A DNA stretch of 64,000 nt, from positions 11,532,001 through 11,596,000 of the forward strand of contig NZ_CP073318.1 of assembly GCF_018263855.1 (NCBI RefSeq), given 5' to 3'. The position numbers and the translations under genes were made by a program. This document shows positions 24,420 through 35,955 of the stretch, one piece after another; within the stretch, counting starts at the first letter, position 1, and each line of letters opens with the position of its first letter. The stretch is from Kutzneria sp. CA-103260 (lineage in GTDB: Bacteria; Actinomycetota; Actinomycetes; Mycobacteriales; Pseudonocardiaceae). The notes beneath the pieces are model-generated. The model did no database searches. It saw only the letters and a list, made by a program, of their open reading frames with translations, and was not told where the DNA came from.

Positions 24420-25097
24420 TCACCATCCGCGCTCGCGCCACTCGCCGAGCTTCGAACGCTCCGTGCCGAGGGTGGTGTCGTCCCCGTGACCGGGGTAGAC
24501 CCACGTGTCGTCCGGCAGTTCGCCGAACACCCGCGACTCCAGGTCGTCCATCAGGCTGGTGAAGTCCTGGGGGTTTGTTGTCCGTCCAGGACCGCCGGGG
24601 AAGAGCGAGTCGCCGGTGAAGAGGTGGGGGTGGCCGGCGGGGTCGCGGTAGAGGATGGCGATGGAGCCGGGGGTGTGGCCGCGGAGGTGGATGACCTCGA
24701 GGGTGGAGTCGCCGACCTCGAGGGTGTCGCCGTGTTCGACGAGGAAGTCGGGGGGCACGGGGAGGGGCTCGGCGTCGAGGGGGTGGGCGGCGGTGTTGGA
24801 ACCGTTGGCGCCGGCGACGGCCCCGAGGGCCTGCCAGTGGTCAGGGTGCTGGTGGGTGGTGACGACGGTCTTGAGCCGCGGCCGCTCGGGGTCGTGGCCG
24901 AGGAGGTCGGCCAGACGGGCGGGGTCGTTGGCGGCGTCGATCAGCAGGGCGTCGCCGGTCCGGCGGCACACCAGCAGATAGGCGTTGTTGTCCATGGGCC
25001 CGACCGACACCTTGGTGATGGTCAGGGCCTCCAGGGTGCGCCGCGCGGCCGGCCCGTTGGGCTCGACATGTCCCGTGTACTCCTCGAGAACGTCCAC
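24420..25097 (-). CDS. Metallo-beta-lactamase-fold hydrolase (glyoxalase II-like)
   Basis: 225 residues with the complete metal site: THQHPDHW (HxHxDH), HLRGHTPGS, TGDSLFPGG and VYPGHGDD. Hydrolyses a thioester or lactone type bond; hydroxyacyl-thiol hydrolase of the mycothiol system is one possibility. GTG 25097 gives the start VDVLEEYTGHVEP; the frame extends far upstream without protein-like sequence. The isomerase-like gene lies just upstream in the same direction. Members of this family often stand beside uvrA in actinobacteria. Confidence 0.85.
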   Translation of the reverse strand: MDVLEEYTGHVEPNGPAARRTLEALTITKVSVGPMDNNAYLLVCRRTGDALLIDAANDPARLADLLGHDPERPRLKTVVTTHQHPDHWQALGAVAGANGSNTAAHPLDAEPLPVPPDFLVEHGDTLEVGDSTLEVIHLRGHTPGSIAILYRDPAGHPHLFTGDSLFPGGPGRTTNPQDFTSLMDDLESRVFGELPDDTWVYPGHGDDTTLGTERSKLGEWRERGW

Positions 25098-25156
25098 GGG
25101 ACCGAACTTAGCCGATCCCTCGATGGCGGCCGAGGGTTCACACGATGAGGTGGATC

Positions 25157-25930
25157 TCAGAGCCAGGAGGGCAGGTCGGGCACGTCGCCGGTGACGCCGT
25201 CGGCGCCACGGCCGGTCACCCAGGCGAGGGCCCCGCCGGGGGTGCCGGCGACGTTGTGCACGGGACCGGAGCCGGCTAGATCCCAGCTGCGGGCGCCGAC
25301 GGTGAGGTGCACGGACGGGCCGTTGCCGCGGTGGAAGGCCAGGGCGTCGCCGATGAGGCGTTCGGCCACGTCGGCGGGCACGTCGGCGAATCCCAGGCCC
25401 AGGTCGAGGTCGACCATGTGCACCCAGAGCTCGCTGACCCGCTTCCACGGCACGTCGCAGGCCCGGACGACGCGGCCGAGGGTCATGGTCACCTCGGCCT
25501 GCCAGGCGGTGTCACCCAGACCGGTGGCGGCGGCGGAGAAGCGGCCACAGGCGGCGACGACGTCCTGCTCCAGCAGCCACAGCGACCGCGGGGCGCCTTC
25601 CTCGATGTCGGTGTCCCGATCGGCCCGGCTGGCGTACATGGGGTGCTCGACGCCGGTCCGGGCCCAGGTCAGGAGGTTGACGAGAGCATCGGCGTTGCGG
25701 GCCAGATGGGTCAGCACATGCCCCCGGGTCCACCCGGGCAGCGCGCTCGCCCCGCGGGCGGCGGCGTCGTCCATACTCTCCACGAGCTGCAGCAGTCTGG
25801 CTGTTCCCCGTTCCACCGCGGCCAGGCCGGCGGCGGCCTCGCGCACCGCCTCGGACTGCTGGACCCGTTGCGGCGGCACGGTTGCTCCAGTGGTTTCGGA
25901 CGTGTGCGTGGCGGAGGTATTACTGACCAT
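25157..25930 (-). CDS. Maleylpyruvate isomerase-fold, mycothiol-dependent type protein
   Basis: 257 residues. DinB/MDMPI-like helical bundle: GWTRGHVLTHLARNADALVN (first metal-ligand His), SELWVHMVDLDLGLGF (second His region) and the C-terminal small domain ending DLPSWL. Family members use mycothiol to isomerise or detoxify; the substrate is unknown. ATG 25930 (MVSNTSATH) was chosen; longer frames run antisense into uvrA and have no support. It is read divergently from uvrA over a shared 190-base promoter region. Confidence 0.75.
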   Translation of the reverse strand: MVSNTSATHTSETTGATVPPQRVQQSEAVREAAAGLAAVERGTARLLQLVESMDDAAARGASALPGWTRGHVLTHLARNADALVNLLTWARTGVEHPMYASRADRDTDIEEGAPRSLWLLEQDVVAACGRFSAAATGLGDTAWQAEVTMTLGRVVRACDVPWKRVSELWVHMVDLDLGLGFADVPADVAERLIGDALAFHRGNGPSVHLTVGARSWDLAGSGPVHNVAGTPGGALAWVTGRGADGVTGDVPDLPSWL

Positions 25931-26066
25931 CAGCTCATCCCGACGTCGCGGCGTGATCAGATACCTAACCCAGCGTACGGCCCCCCACCGCTCACCGGAA
26001 GTGCCCCGGACCTGGGGATCCCGCCCCTCGACGCAAATTGTCAGACCCTCGGCATAACATGGGGGC

Positions 26067-26082
26067 TCGACCACACTTTCGA
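26067..26082 (+). promoter_or_regulatory. SOS-box-like site upstream of uvrA
   Basis: TCGACCACACTTTCGA matches the actinobacterial LexA consensus TCGAAC-N4-GTTCGA at 10 of 12 fixed positions. It ends 41 bases before the uvrA GTG, right for repression, and a -10-like TAACAT (26055-26060) lies just before it. uvrA is a standard SOS gene in actinobacteria; binding itself is inferred. Confidence 0.5.
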
Positions 26083-26122
26083 TCTTTACCGTCCGCCTGT
26101 CCTTGCGTGAAGAGGGGAACCA

Positions 26123-28984
<2,862 letters not shown>

Positions 28985-28995
28985 CCTCATGCGGG

Positions 28996-29038
28996 GAAGG
29001 GGGCTTTCCCTGCACTGGTTGCAGGGAAAGCCCCCTTC
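28996..29038. terminator. Bidirectional terminator between uvrA and the protease gene
   Basis: A perfect 19-bp stem, GAAGGGGGCTTTCCCTGCA (28996-29014) with 29020-29038, and loop CTGGT. It stands between convergent stops at 28984 and 29054 and can serve both. Confidence 0.85.
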
Positions 29039-29053
29039 ACTGCGAAACGGGGA

Positions 29054-29908
29054 CTACTGGACGAGCTTGCCGACCGCGTTGGCCTCCTCGACCTGGTTGG
29101 CCAGGTAGTTCCAGGACAGGTTGATGAAGCCGCTGTCGCCCCAGTTGGTGCCCCACGAGTTCTGCACCCGGACGCCGTTGCTGTCGTAGCCGATGATGGT
29201 GATCTCGTGGCCGCCCATGTACTGGTCGCCCGACGTCGGCATGTAGCTGTAGTCGGTGGCCTGCTGCTGGGTGATCCGCTCGAAGCTCTCGTACACCGGG
29301 ATGGAGATGGCCACCGGCAGGCCGTTGGCGATGGCCTGCTGCACGCCGGCCTTGATGCCGCTGCCGGTCGAGATCGGCGTGTAGCCGGAGAGCTTCCAGT
29401 GCGCGGCGTTGGCGCGCTCGTTGGCGTCGGGCTGGGTGGTGTAGTCGAAGTTGCCCTGCCAGTAGTCGGACATGGTGTCCACACCCTGCGAGGTCAGGAT
29501 GTCGAACGTGTCCGACGGCGTGCTGCCCTGGTCGTTGCCGCGGGCCAGCTGCGCGTAGGTGTACATCGGGGCCTGCGGGTGGCCGCTGATGCCCTGCTCG
29601 TTCTCCAGGATGCTCATCGCGGTGAAGTCGATCGCCCACGACACGCAGGAGCCGACCTGGCCCTGGTCGCCGGGGGAGACGGTGTACTGCGCGAGCGAGG
29701 CGCTGGCCGGCACGCGCGGGGCGGCGTGCACCGCGAGGGCGTTGTTGTGGGTGACGCGGTGCTGGGAGGGAAGCGCGCCATTGGCCCGATGCTGTGTCTT
29801 TGAAAGCAGGGGGTGGGCCGGGGCGGCGGTCGCGATCGGGGACATCATCGCGCCGACGGCGCCGACGACCGCGAGCGCGATCGCGGCGCGCGAAAGCGTG
29901 TTGCTCAT
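29054..29908 (-). CDS. Secreted papain-like (C1) cysteine protease
   Basis: 284 residues. Signal peptide at 1-29 (SRAAIALAVVGAVGAMMS ... ATAA). Catalytic Cys88 in GDQGQVGSCVSWA, His234 in MGGHEITIIGYD and Asn250 in QNSWGTNWGDSGF; the oxyanion Gln precedes the Cys. A pro-region of about 45 residues lies between. It is exported and probably degrades extracellular protein. It is read alone, opposite uvrA. Nothing is missing. Confidence 0.9.
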   Translation of the reverse strand: MSNTLSRAAIALAVVGAVGAMMSPIATAAPAHPLLSKTQHRANGALPSQHRVTHNNALAVHAAPRVPASASLAQYTVSPGDQGQVGSCVSWAIDFTAMSILENEQGISGHPQAPMYTYAQLARGNDQGSTPSDTFDILTSQGVDTMSDYWQGNFDYTTQPDANERANAAHWKLSGYTPISTGSGIKAGVQQAIANGLPVAISIPVYESFERITQQQATDYSYMPTSGDQYMGGHEITIIGYDSNGVRVQNSWGTNWGDSGFINLSWNYLANQVEEANAVGKLVQ

Positions 29909-30002
29909 GGACTGTCCTTTTCAGATCAGGTGCAGGGAGATCTGGAAAGGCAAAGTTAGGTGTGAGCAACGCTCGTGAAGTAGCGACTTTAGTCTGGTTG
30001 GG

Positions 30003-31223
30003 TTAACTGTTAATCGTTCGGCGTTCAACGATTCCCAGCGCCGCGGCCAGCACCGCCGCGGCGCACAGCAGAGGGACCGTCACGTGTCCGTCCCCGAAAA
30101 GTACCCCGCCCTGTTGCCCGGCAAACGTCACCGAGGACCAGAGAATCAATTCCGCGCCGGCCGTGACCGACACGGCGAGCAACGGTCCAAACACGACCGG
30201 TGTTGACGAGTGTCTGATCAGGGACGGAAGTGCAGACGCGGCAACACAAACGAGCGCCGCGAACACGACACCCGGCACTGAACTGCCCACAAAGGCAGAA
30301 AGCAGGCACAGTGCTGCGGCGATGAACGCCCGATACGGCACCAGCGACAACGCGCAGCCGGCCAGCACACCCACCACCGCGAACTGCCACGTGACGCCCA
30401 GCGGCAGGCCGATGCCCAGCACCACCAGGGCCGTCGCCACCAGCCAGGCCAGCGACCGCCAGCCCAGCAGGCCGCCCAGCACCAGCGCGGCCGCCGCGAA
30501 GGAGAAGCCGACCAGGCCAAGGGTTTCCTGGGGCGAAATGCCTTCGAGGAGGAGGGGAAGCAGGGGCAGGAGGGATGCGAGCAGGCCGATCGCCAGCGGC
30601 CTGCGGTCCACAGTGGACTGCGGGGATTCGGCGGTGGCCAGCGGTCTGGGGGAGGGACGAGGGACGGCAGTGGTTTCGGGCTGGCCGTCTGTGATGGACC
30701 GTGGGCTCGGCGCGGGTGCCGAACGGTGGTCGGTTGGGCGTCGCACGGCGGCGGCGAGCAGGCCGCCGAGTGCGCCGGCGGCCAGGAGCCAGTGGGCGCC
30801 GGGGAGGTAGCCGCCGAGGACGTAGCCGCCGACGGCGAAGCCGACCAGCGCCGGGAGACCCAGATCCTGGGCGCCGGCGAGGACGGCGAGCAGGGTGACG
30901 AGGCGGGTGGCGGTGGCGACGACCACGAGCGGCAGGCGGAGGTTGGCCGGGGGATCGAGGGCGGCGACGAGGAGGACGACGTCCAGGGGAGCGGCGGCGA
31001 GCAGGAGGACGGGCCAGCGGTGGCCGAAGGCGAGGCCGGCACCGGTGGCGCCGACGACGGCGACCAGCACGAGCAGGGCGTCCAGCCAGGCGACACCGGC
31101 GCCGAGGCGGCCGCCGGCGAAGACGACGAGCTCGCTCTGCTGCCCACCGTCGGCGGCGGCGCCGCCCACGGCCAGCGCGAGCGCGGCTAATGGGAGCGGG
31201 TTGGTCCTCGTCACGGGGTGCAC
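30003..31223 (-). CDS. Multi-pass membrane protein of unknown function
   Basis: 406 residues with about ten hydrophobic segments (WLDALLVLVAVVGATGAGLA, LLAAAPLDVVLLVAAL, SFAAAALVLGGLLGW, LVATALVVLGIGLPLG) and a central cytoplasmic-type linker rich in Pro/Ser/Thr (150-205). Resemblance to a proton-translocating or transporter subunit is only general. The start is uncertain: GTG 31223 or GTG 31214. It stands alone, divergent from the lipoprotein gene. Confidence 0.65.
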   Translation of the reverse strand: MHPVTRTNPLPLAALALAVGGAAADGGQQSELVVFAGGRLGAGVAWLDALLVLVAVVGATGAGLAFGHRWPVLLLAAAPLDVVLLVAALDPPANLRLPLVVVATATRLVTLLAVLAGAQDLGLPALVGFAVGGYVLGGYLPGAHWLLAAGALGGLLAAAVRRPTDHRSAPAPSPRSITDGQPETTAVPRPSPRPLATAESPQSTVDRRPLAIGLLASLLPLLPLLLEGISPQETLGLVGFSFAAAALVLGGLLGWRSLAWLVATALVVLGIGLPLGVTWQFAVVGVLAGCALSLVPYRAFIAAALCLLSAFVGSSVPGVVFAALVCVAASALPSLIRHSSTPVVFGPLLAVSVTAGAELILWSSVTFAGQQGGVLFGDGHVTVPLLCAAAVLAAALGIVERRTINS

Positions 31224-31322
31224 CGTAGGGGGTCGGCGAAAAAAGTTCCGTTGTTACCTGAACCAGTCAGGCATGGCTGCCGTGTTCTGGGGTGTCCAAG
31301 TCGACCGAAGGAGCAACACTCC

Positions 31323-31919
31323 ATGAACCGGACCCGCGTGATCGTGCTGGCAGCGTCAGCAGCATTCGGTCTGGCGACTGTTGCCGCCTGTGGCGGCAAC
31401 GGGGCACAGACACCGGCGGCGGGCGGCGGCCAGACGCAGCCCCCGAGCCAGCCGGCCGACCCGAACCAGGTGAAGCTGACGGCGACCACGGTCGGCCAGC
31501 TGGGCCAGGTCGTCACCGACTCGACGGGCATGACGCTCTACCGGTTCGACGGCGACACGGCCAACCCGCCGGCCTCCAACTGCAACGACCAGTGCGCGAA
31601 GACCTGGCCGCCGGAGCTGGCCACGTCGAGCACGGCCACGCTGGACGGCATCGACCAGTCCGCGGTGGGCGTGATCCTGCGCAAGGACGGCACCAAGCAG
31701 ATCACCATCAACGGCTGGGCGGTCTACCGCTACGCCAAGGACGCCGCGCCCGGCGACGCCAAGGGCCAGGGTCTGATGCAGAAGTGGTTCGCGGTGACGC
31801 CGCAGGGCAAGAAGGCGGCCGGCGCACCGGCCGGCGGCAACGCCGGTGGGGCAGCGTCGAGCAGCTCCAAGCCGGCCGCGCCGACGACCACCGTCGACTC
31901 CGGCGCGGGCGGCTACTGA
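31323..31919 (+). CDS. Lipoprotein of the COG4315 secreted-repeat type
   Basis: 198 residues. Signal sequence with a lipobox (LATVAACGG, lipid-bound Cys21). Two copies of the short repeat are visible: VVTDSTGMTLYRFDGD with CNDQCAKTWPP, and WAVYRYAKDAAPGDAKGQGLMQKWFAV. Proteins of this family sit on the cell surface and are often regulated by ECF sigma factors. ATG 31323 has AAGGAG upstream. The sigma/anti-sigma pair follows after 200 bases, so a functional link is likely. Confidence 0.8.
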   Translation: MNRTRVIVLAASAAFGLATVAACGGNGAQTPAAGGGQTQPPSQPADPNQVKLTATTVGQLGQVVTDSTGMTLYRFDGDTANPPASNCNDQCAKTWPPELATSSTATLDGIDQSAVGVILRKDGTKQITINGWAVYRYAKDAAPGDAKGQGLMQKWFAVTPQGKKAAGAPAGGNAGGAASSSSKPAAPTTTVDSGAGGY

Positions 31920-32119
31920 CCCCCCGAGCGAACTCCAGCGCCACCGACCATTCCCGCGGCTGTTCCGCAACGCCCGACGTCCGAAAGTGCAATGAGATGC
32001 AGCTGCTCGCAGTCTCGTCGACGCCCCGGTGGTTCACCGGTCCGACCCGAACTGTCGCCGCCGCGGTCGATCTGGTACCCAATACCGCGAATCGACCGCA
32101 GCAACGTGGAGGTACACGG

Positions 32120-32671
32120 GTGGGGATCGCAGAACGCTGGTCGCGCAGGGGAGGGAGGCAAGCCGGCGACGAGGCGCTGATCCGATCCCTGTACGAGGAA
32201 CACGGACGGAGTCTGCTCGCCTACGCGACGCGTCTGACCGGCGACCGGGCGGCCGCCGAGGACGTCGTGCAGGAGACCCTGGTGCGGGCGTGGAAGCACG
32301 CCGACGACATGGTCAACCAGAAGGGCTCGGTGCGCGGCTGGCTGCTCACGGTGGCCCGCAACATCATCACCGACCGGGCGCGGGCCCGCGCGGTCCGGCC
32401 GACCGAGGTCGCCGAGACCCCGGCCACGCCGCCGATCCAGCGCGACCACGCCCAGACGGTGGTGGACTCGATGGCGGTGCTCTCGGCCCTGAACACCCTT
32501 TCGGCCGAGCATCGCGACGTGCTGGTCGAGATCTACTACCGTGGTAAGTCGGTGACCGAGGCGGCCGCGACCCTGGGCCTGCCGCCGGGCACCGTGAAGT
32601 CCAGATCACACTACGCGTTGAAAGCACTGCGCACGGCGATGGCCGAGCAGCCGGCGGAGGTGACCCGATGA
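32120..32671 (+). CDS. ECF-subfamily RNA polymerase sigma factor
   Basis: 183 residues. Sigma region 2 (YEEHGRSLLAYATRLTGDRAAAEDVVQETLVRAWKH) and region 4 (LSAEHRDVLVEIYYRGKSVTEAAATLGLPPGTVKSRSHYALKAL) are intact. GTG 32120 follows GGAGG with 8-base spacing. The stop overlaps the anti-sigma ATG (ATGA). Its partner suggests release by regulated proteolysis or redox change; the target genes may include the lipoprotein just upstream. Confidence 0.9.
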   Translation: MGIAERWSRRGGRQAGDEALIRSLYEEHGRSLLAYATRLTGDRAAAEDVVQETLVRAWKHADDMVNQKGSVRGWLLTVARNIITDRARARAVRPTEVAETPATPPIQRDHAQTVVDSMAVLSALNTLSAEHRDVLVEIYYRGKSVTEAAATLGLPPGTVKSRSHYALKALRTAMAEQPAEVTR

Positions 32672-33375
32672 CCGCTCCCGAGCACGACAAGGCGCTCGTC
32701 GGCGCGTATGTCCTCGGTGTGCTCTCACCCGAGGAGACCGCCAGCACCGAGGCGCACCTGGAGAGCTGCCCCGAGTGCCGCCGCGAGCTGGAGGACCTGC
32801 GGCTGCTGCACGAGGAGCTGGGCGAGGTGCCGCCGGAGGCGTTCCTCGACGGCCCGCCCGAGGGCGGCGACCTGCTGTTGCAGCGCACGCTGCGTGAGGT
32901 GCGGGGCATCTCGTCCCGCCAGCGCGCGTGGGGTGGCTCGCTGGCCGCGGCCGGCCTGGTCGCGGTGGTGGCGCTGAGCATCGGCGCCGGTGTGTTCATC
33001 GGCAACCAGAGCTCGCCGGGCAGCCCCGGCGGTGTGGCCGCGCCGACCGCGACCCCGCTGCCGTCCGGCACGAAGCACTCGGCCAACGTGGACCCGGTCA
33101 CCGGGGCGCACCTGGCCGCGACGGTGATCCCGGCCAACGGCTGGATCAAGGTCCAGGTGCAGGCCAGCGACATCGCCCCCGGCCAGCGCTGCAAGCTGTT
33201 CGTCACGTCCAAGACCGGCGAGCAGCAGCAGTTCGGCGGCTGGCTGGTCGGCGCCAACGCCACGCCCGGCAAGACCATCACCCTGGACGGCACCGCGCTG
33301 ATGTCCATCAACGACGTCGCCTCGGTCTCGGTCGTCAACGACCAGGGCAAGGTCCTGGTCAACGCCCCGGTCTGA
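32668..33375 (+). CDS. Anti-sigma factor with zinc finger and RskA-like C-terminus
   Basis: 235 residues. N-terminal ZAS-type domain with His and CPEC (AHLESCPECRREL), a membrane helix (SLAAAGLVAVVALSIGAGVFI, about 88-110) and an extracellular beta domain like anti-sigma-K RskA (GAHLAATVIPANGWIKVQV, VASVSVVNDQGKVL). It holds the preceding sigma factor at the membrane. Translational coupling by ATGA is visible. Confidence 0.9.
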   Translation: MTAPEHDKALVGAYVLGVLSPEETASTEAHLESCPECRRELEDLRLLHEELGEVPPEAFLDGPPEGGDLLLQRTLREVRGISSRQRAWGGSLAAAGLVAVVALSIGAGVFIGNQSSPGSPGGVAAPTATPLPSGTKHSANVDPVTGAHLAATVIPANGWIKVQVQASDIAPGQRCKLFVTSKTGEQQQFGGWLVGANATPGKTITLDGTALMSINDVASVSVVNDQGKVLVNAPV

Positions 33376-33404
33376 CCCCCGATTTGTCAAGCCCCCGGTG
33401 CTTG

Positions 33405-33447
33405 GAAAGGACCATTCCTCTCGTTGAACGTCAGGAATGGTCCTTTC
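33405..33447. terminator. Bidirectional hairpin terminator (family A)
   Basis: GAAAGGACCATTCCT (33405-33419) pairs with 33433-33447 over 15 bp; the 13-base loop contains CGTTGAACG. The right side reads CGTTGAACGTCAGGA, 14 of 15 identical to the terminator at 54161-54175. It lies between convergent genes. Confidence 0.8.
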
Positions 33448-33454
33448 ACAGCGG

Positions 33455-35035
33455 TCAGGGGGTGGATTCCAGTTGGGTGCGGATGACTTTGCCGGTGGCG
33501 GTGCGGGGTAGCCGGGGCACGATCACCACGTCCCGGGGCACCTTGTGCCGGGCCAGGCTGACCCGGACGAACTCGCGGAGCTCGGCCGGGTTGAGGCTGG
33601 CCCCGGGCTGGGCGACCACGTAGGCCCGCAGCCGCTGCCCGAACTGGTCGTCGGGCACGCCGACGACGGCGGCGTCGCGGACCTGGTAGTGGGTCATGAG
33701 CAGGTGCTCGACCTCGCCCGGGAACACGTTCTCGCCGCCGGAGATGATCATGTCGTCCTCGCGGCCGTCGATGAACAGCCGGCCGTCGGCGTCGAAGTGG
33801 CCGAGGTCGCCGGTGTCGACGAGGCCGTCGACCTCGTCGCGCACGGACCGCCCGCCGGCCCGCAGGCCGCTGCCGACCAGGACGCGGCCGACCCGGTCGG
33901 GGGCGCTGATCTCGTTGTTGTCCACGTCGTAGAGCCGCACGGTGCAGTTGTGCGGGCTGTGCCCGACGGTGCCGGGGGCGGCCCGCAGGTCCTCGGGCGT
34001 GGCCACGGTGGCCACGGCGACCTCGGTGGTGCCGTAGAAGTTGTAGAGCACGTCGCCGAGCCGGTCCATGGCCAGCGTGGCCAGCCCCGGCGCGAGCGCG
34101 GAGCCGGAGCAGAACAGCACCCGCAGCGGGGTCAGGTCGTAGCCGGACAGCTCGCGCTCGCCCAGCTCCATGATCCGCTGCAGCATGGTCGGCACCACCA
34201 CGAGCGTGCTGCACCGGTAGCGGTCGACGGCGGCCATGGTCTGCCGGGCGTCGAACCGCCGCCGCACCACCATGGTCGAGCCGAGCCCGAGCGCCAGCAC
34301 CACGTGCAGGAAGCCGATACCGTGGAAGATGGGCGCGGCGATGAACGTGGATTCCCCGGAGCGCAAGGGAATCCGGTCCAGGAAGTCAGCGGCGGCCAGT
34401 CCGGAGCGGATCTTGCGCGGGGCCGCCTTGGGCGTGCCGGTGGTGCCGCTGGTCAGCAGGACCACTTTGGACACGTCGGGCGGCCGCCGCAGCCGGGCCT
34501 TCGGGGCGTCGGCGACGAGTTCGTCGAGCGTGGGCACGCCCGCGCCGGGCTCGTCCCGCCAGGCCACGAAGCGTCGCACCGACGGGTCCAGTTCGGTCAG
34601 CACGCCGGTGAACTCCTGGTCGTACACCAGGACATCGACGCGTTCACGGCGGATCAGCCCGGCCAGCTGCGGGGCGGCCAGGCCGGTGCCGAGCAGGATG
34701 GTGGTGGCGCCCAGTTTTCCGCACGCCAGCAGGGTCTCGATCGGGCCGCGATGGTCCCGGCACAGCACGGCCACCACACTGTCCGGTCCGATCTCCTTGG
34801 CCCGCAACGACTTCGCCAGCGCGGTGGAGCGCTGGTCGAGCTCGGCGAAGGTCAGCTCGCCGTGGTCGTCCACGATGCCGGTGGCGTCCGGCCGCCGCCG
34901 CGCGGCCAGCTTGGCCGCCCCGACCACCGCGCCCCAGTGCCGCACGTCGGCCAGCGCCCGCCGGCTGCGCAGCGCGTGGGCCGGCGTGATCATGCCGGCC
35001 CTGGCCAGCACCCTGACGTCGTGCAGCCCGCTCAT
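33455..35035 (-). CDS. AMP-binding acyl-CoA synthetase (FadD-like)
   Basis: 526 residues. ATP/AMP motif LTSGTTGTPKAAPRKI at about 190-205, FYGTTEVAVA, VDTGDLGHFDADGRLFIDGR and the C-terminal acylation motif LPRTATGKVIRTQL. It activates a carboxylate, probably a fatty acid, to acyl-AMP and then acyl-CoA or an acyl-protein. The substrate is not readable. It is complete and stands alone on minus, divergent from the dienelactone hydrolase. Confidence 0.9.
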   Translation of the reverse strand: MSGLHDVRVLARAGMITPAHALRSRRALADVRHWGAVVGAAKLAARRRPDATGIVDDHGELTFAELDQRSTALAKSLRAKEIGPDSVVAVLCRDHRGPIETLLACGKLGATTILLGTGLAAPQLAGLIRRERVDVLVYDQEFTGVLTELDPSVRRFVAWRDEPGAGVPTLDELVADAPKARLRRPPDVSKVVLLTSGTTGTPKAAPRKIRSGLAAADFLDRIPLRSGESTFIAAPIFHGIGFLHVVLALGLGSTMVVRRRFDARQTMAAVDRYRCSTLVVVPTMLQRIMELGERELSGYDLTPLRVLFCSGSALAPGLATLAMDRLGDVLYNFYGTTEVAVATVATPEDLRAAPGTVGHSPHNCTVRLYDVDNNEISAPDRVGRVLVGSGLRAGGRSVRDEVDGLVDTGDLGHFDADGRLFIDGREDDMIISGGENVFPGEVEHLLMTHYQVRDAAVVGVPDDQFGQRLRAYVVAQPGASLNPAELREFVRVSLARHKVPRDVVIVPRLPRTATGKVIRTQLESTP

Positions 35036-35104
35036 ATAGGGCAGTTAACGCAGTGGCGGCCCGAACGGTTCAGCCGAACGGCGGTCGATAAAAGAATTCC
35101 ATTC

Positions 35105-35113
35105 TGATATACT
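35105..35113 (+). promoter_or_regulatory. Extended -10 promoter element of the dienelactone hydrolase gene
   Basis: TGATATACT fits the extended -10 pattern TGN-TATACT. A weak -35-like TCGATA lies 17 bases upstream (35085-35090). It is 29 bases before the first possible GTG start, in a locally A/T-rich stretch between divergent genes. Confidence 0.4.
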
Positions 35114-35141
35114 GAACCAAACATGTCCTAACCTTCGCGTC

Positions 35142-35870
35142 GTGTGTTACGAAAACGATGCCGTGCCGCCCGTACCCGATATCCCGGAATTCGCCGTCCG
35201 CACGAGTCGTGAGCCACTGCGCTCCGCGGACGGCACGCCGGTCCCCACCTTCCGCGCCCATCCGGCCGAACGCAAGGGGTCGGCGGTGCTCCTTTTGCCG
35301 GACAACCTCGGCCTGCGTGAGTTCTACGAGCAACTGGCCGTCGGGCTGGCCCAGCGAGGACATCCCGCGATCGCCATCGACTACTACGCCCGCTCGGCCC
35401 CCGACGCGCCGCTGACGCGGAAGCTGGCCGAACTGCGCAGGGACACGCTGTTCGACGATTTCGACGCGGCGATCGCCGCGCTGGGCGGGAATGTGGTGTC
35501 GCTGGGATTCTGCCTCGGCGGCCGATTCGCGTTCCAGACCGCCGCCGCCCGGTTCGGCCTCTCCGGCGCGATCGGCTTCTACGGGGCGGTGCAACCGATT
35601 CGGGACGCCCCCGGGCCGACGCAGCTGGCGCCCACCTTCACCGCGCCGATTCTCGGCATCTTCGGTGGCGCCGACGAGGGCATTCCGCCGGAGTTGGTGG
35701 CGGGCTTCGACCAGGCCCTGACGGTGGCCGGGGTGGCACACGAGATCGTGACCTACCCCGGCGCGCCGCACGGCTTCTTCGACGCGAGCGTCGACGGCTT
35801 CGCGGAGGAGTCCGCCGACGCGTGGCGCCGGGTCGAGCGGTTCCTGGACGACCACGCCGAAGGTTTGTAG
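35142..35870 (+). CDS. Dienelactone hydrolase family alpha/beta hydrolase
   Basis: 242 residues. Nucleophile elbow SLGFCLGGRFA with Cys, which is typical of dienelactone hydrolases, then LGIFGGADEGIP (Asp region) and APHGFFDASVDG (His). It opens lactone rings in aromatic degradation or hydrolyses related esters. The start is uncertain: GTG 35142 or GTG 35163, neither with a clear ribosome site. It is a single gene with its own promoter element. Confidence 0.85.
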   Translation: MCYENDAVPPVPDIPEFAVRTSREPLRSADGTPVPTFRAHPAERKGSAVLLLPDNLGLREFYEQLAVGLAQRGHPAIAIDYYARSAPDAPLTRKLAELRRDTLFDDFDAAIAALGGNVVSLGFCLGGRFAFQTAAARFGLSGAIGFYGAVQPIRDAPGPTQLAPTFTAPILGIFGGADEGIPPELVAGFDQALTVAGVAHEIVTYPGAPHGFFDASVDGFAEESADAWRRVERFLDDHAEGL

Positions 35871-35887
35871 CGGTCGGCGACCCCCGG

Positions 35888-35926
35888 CCCGGGGTTTGTG
35901 GGTCTTGAAGACACCCAAACCCCCGG
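35888..35926. repeat. Intergenic hairpin of repeat family B
   Basis: CCCGGGGTTTGTGGGTCTT pairs imperfectly with AAGACACCCAAACCCCCGGG around a 2-base turn. The same core, GTTTGTnGGTCT ... AGACACCCAAACCCC, appears at 61623-61653 and, more diverged, at 61720-61750. It lies between convergent genes and probably acts as a terminator. Confidence 0.6.
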
Positions 35927-35955
35927 GCGGGGTGGTCGGTAGCCGCTACGAACTC

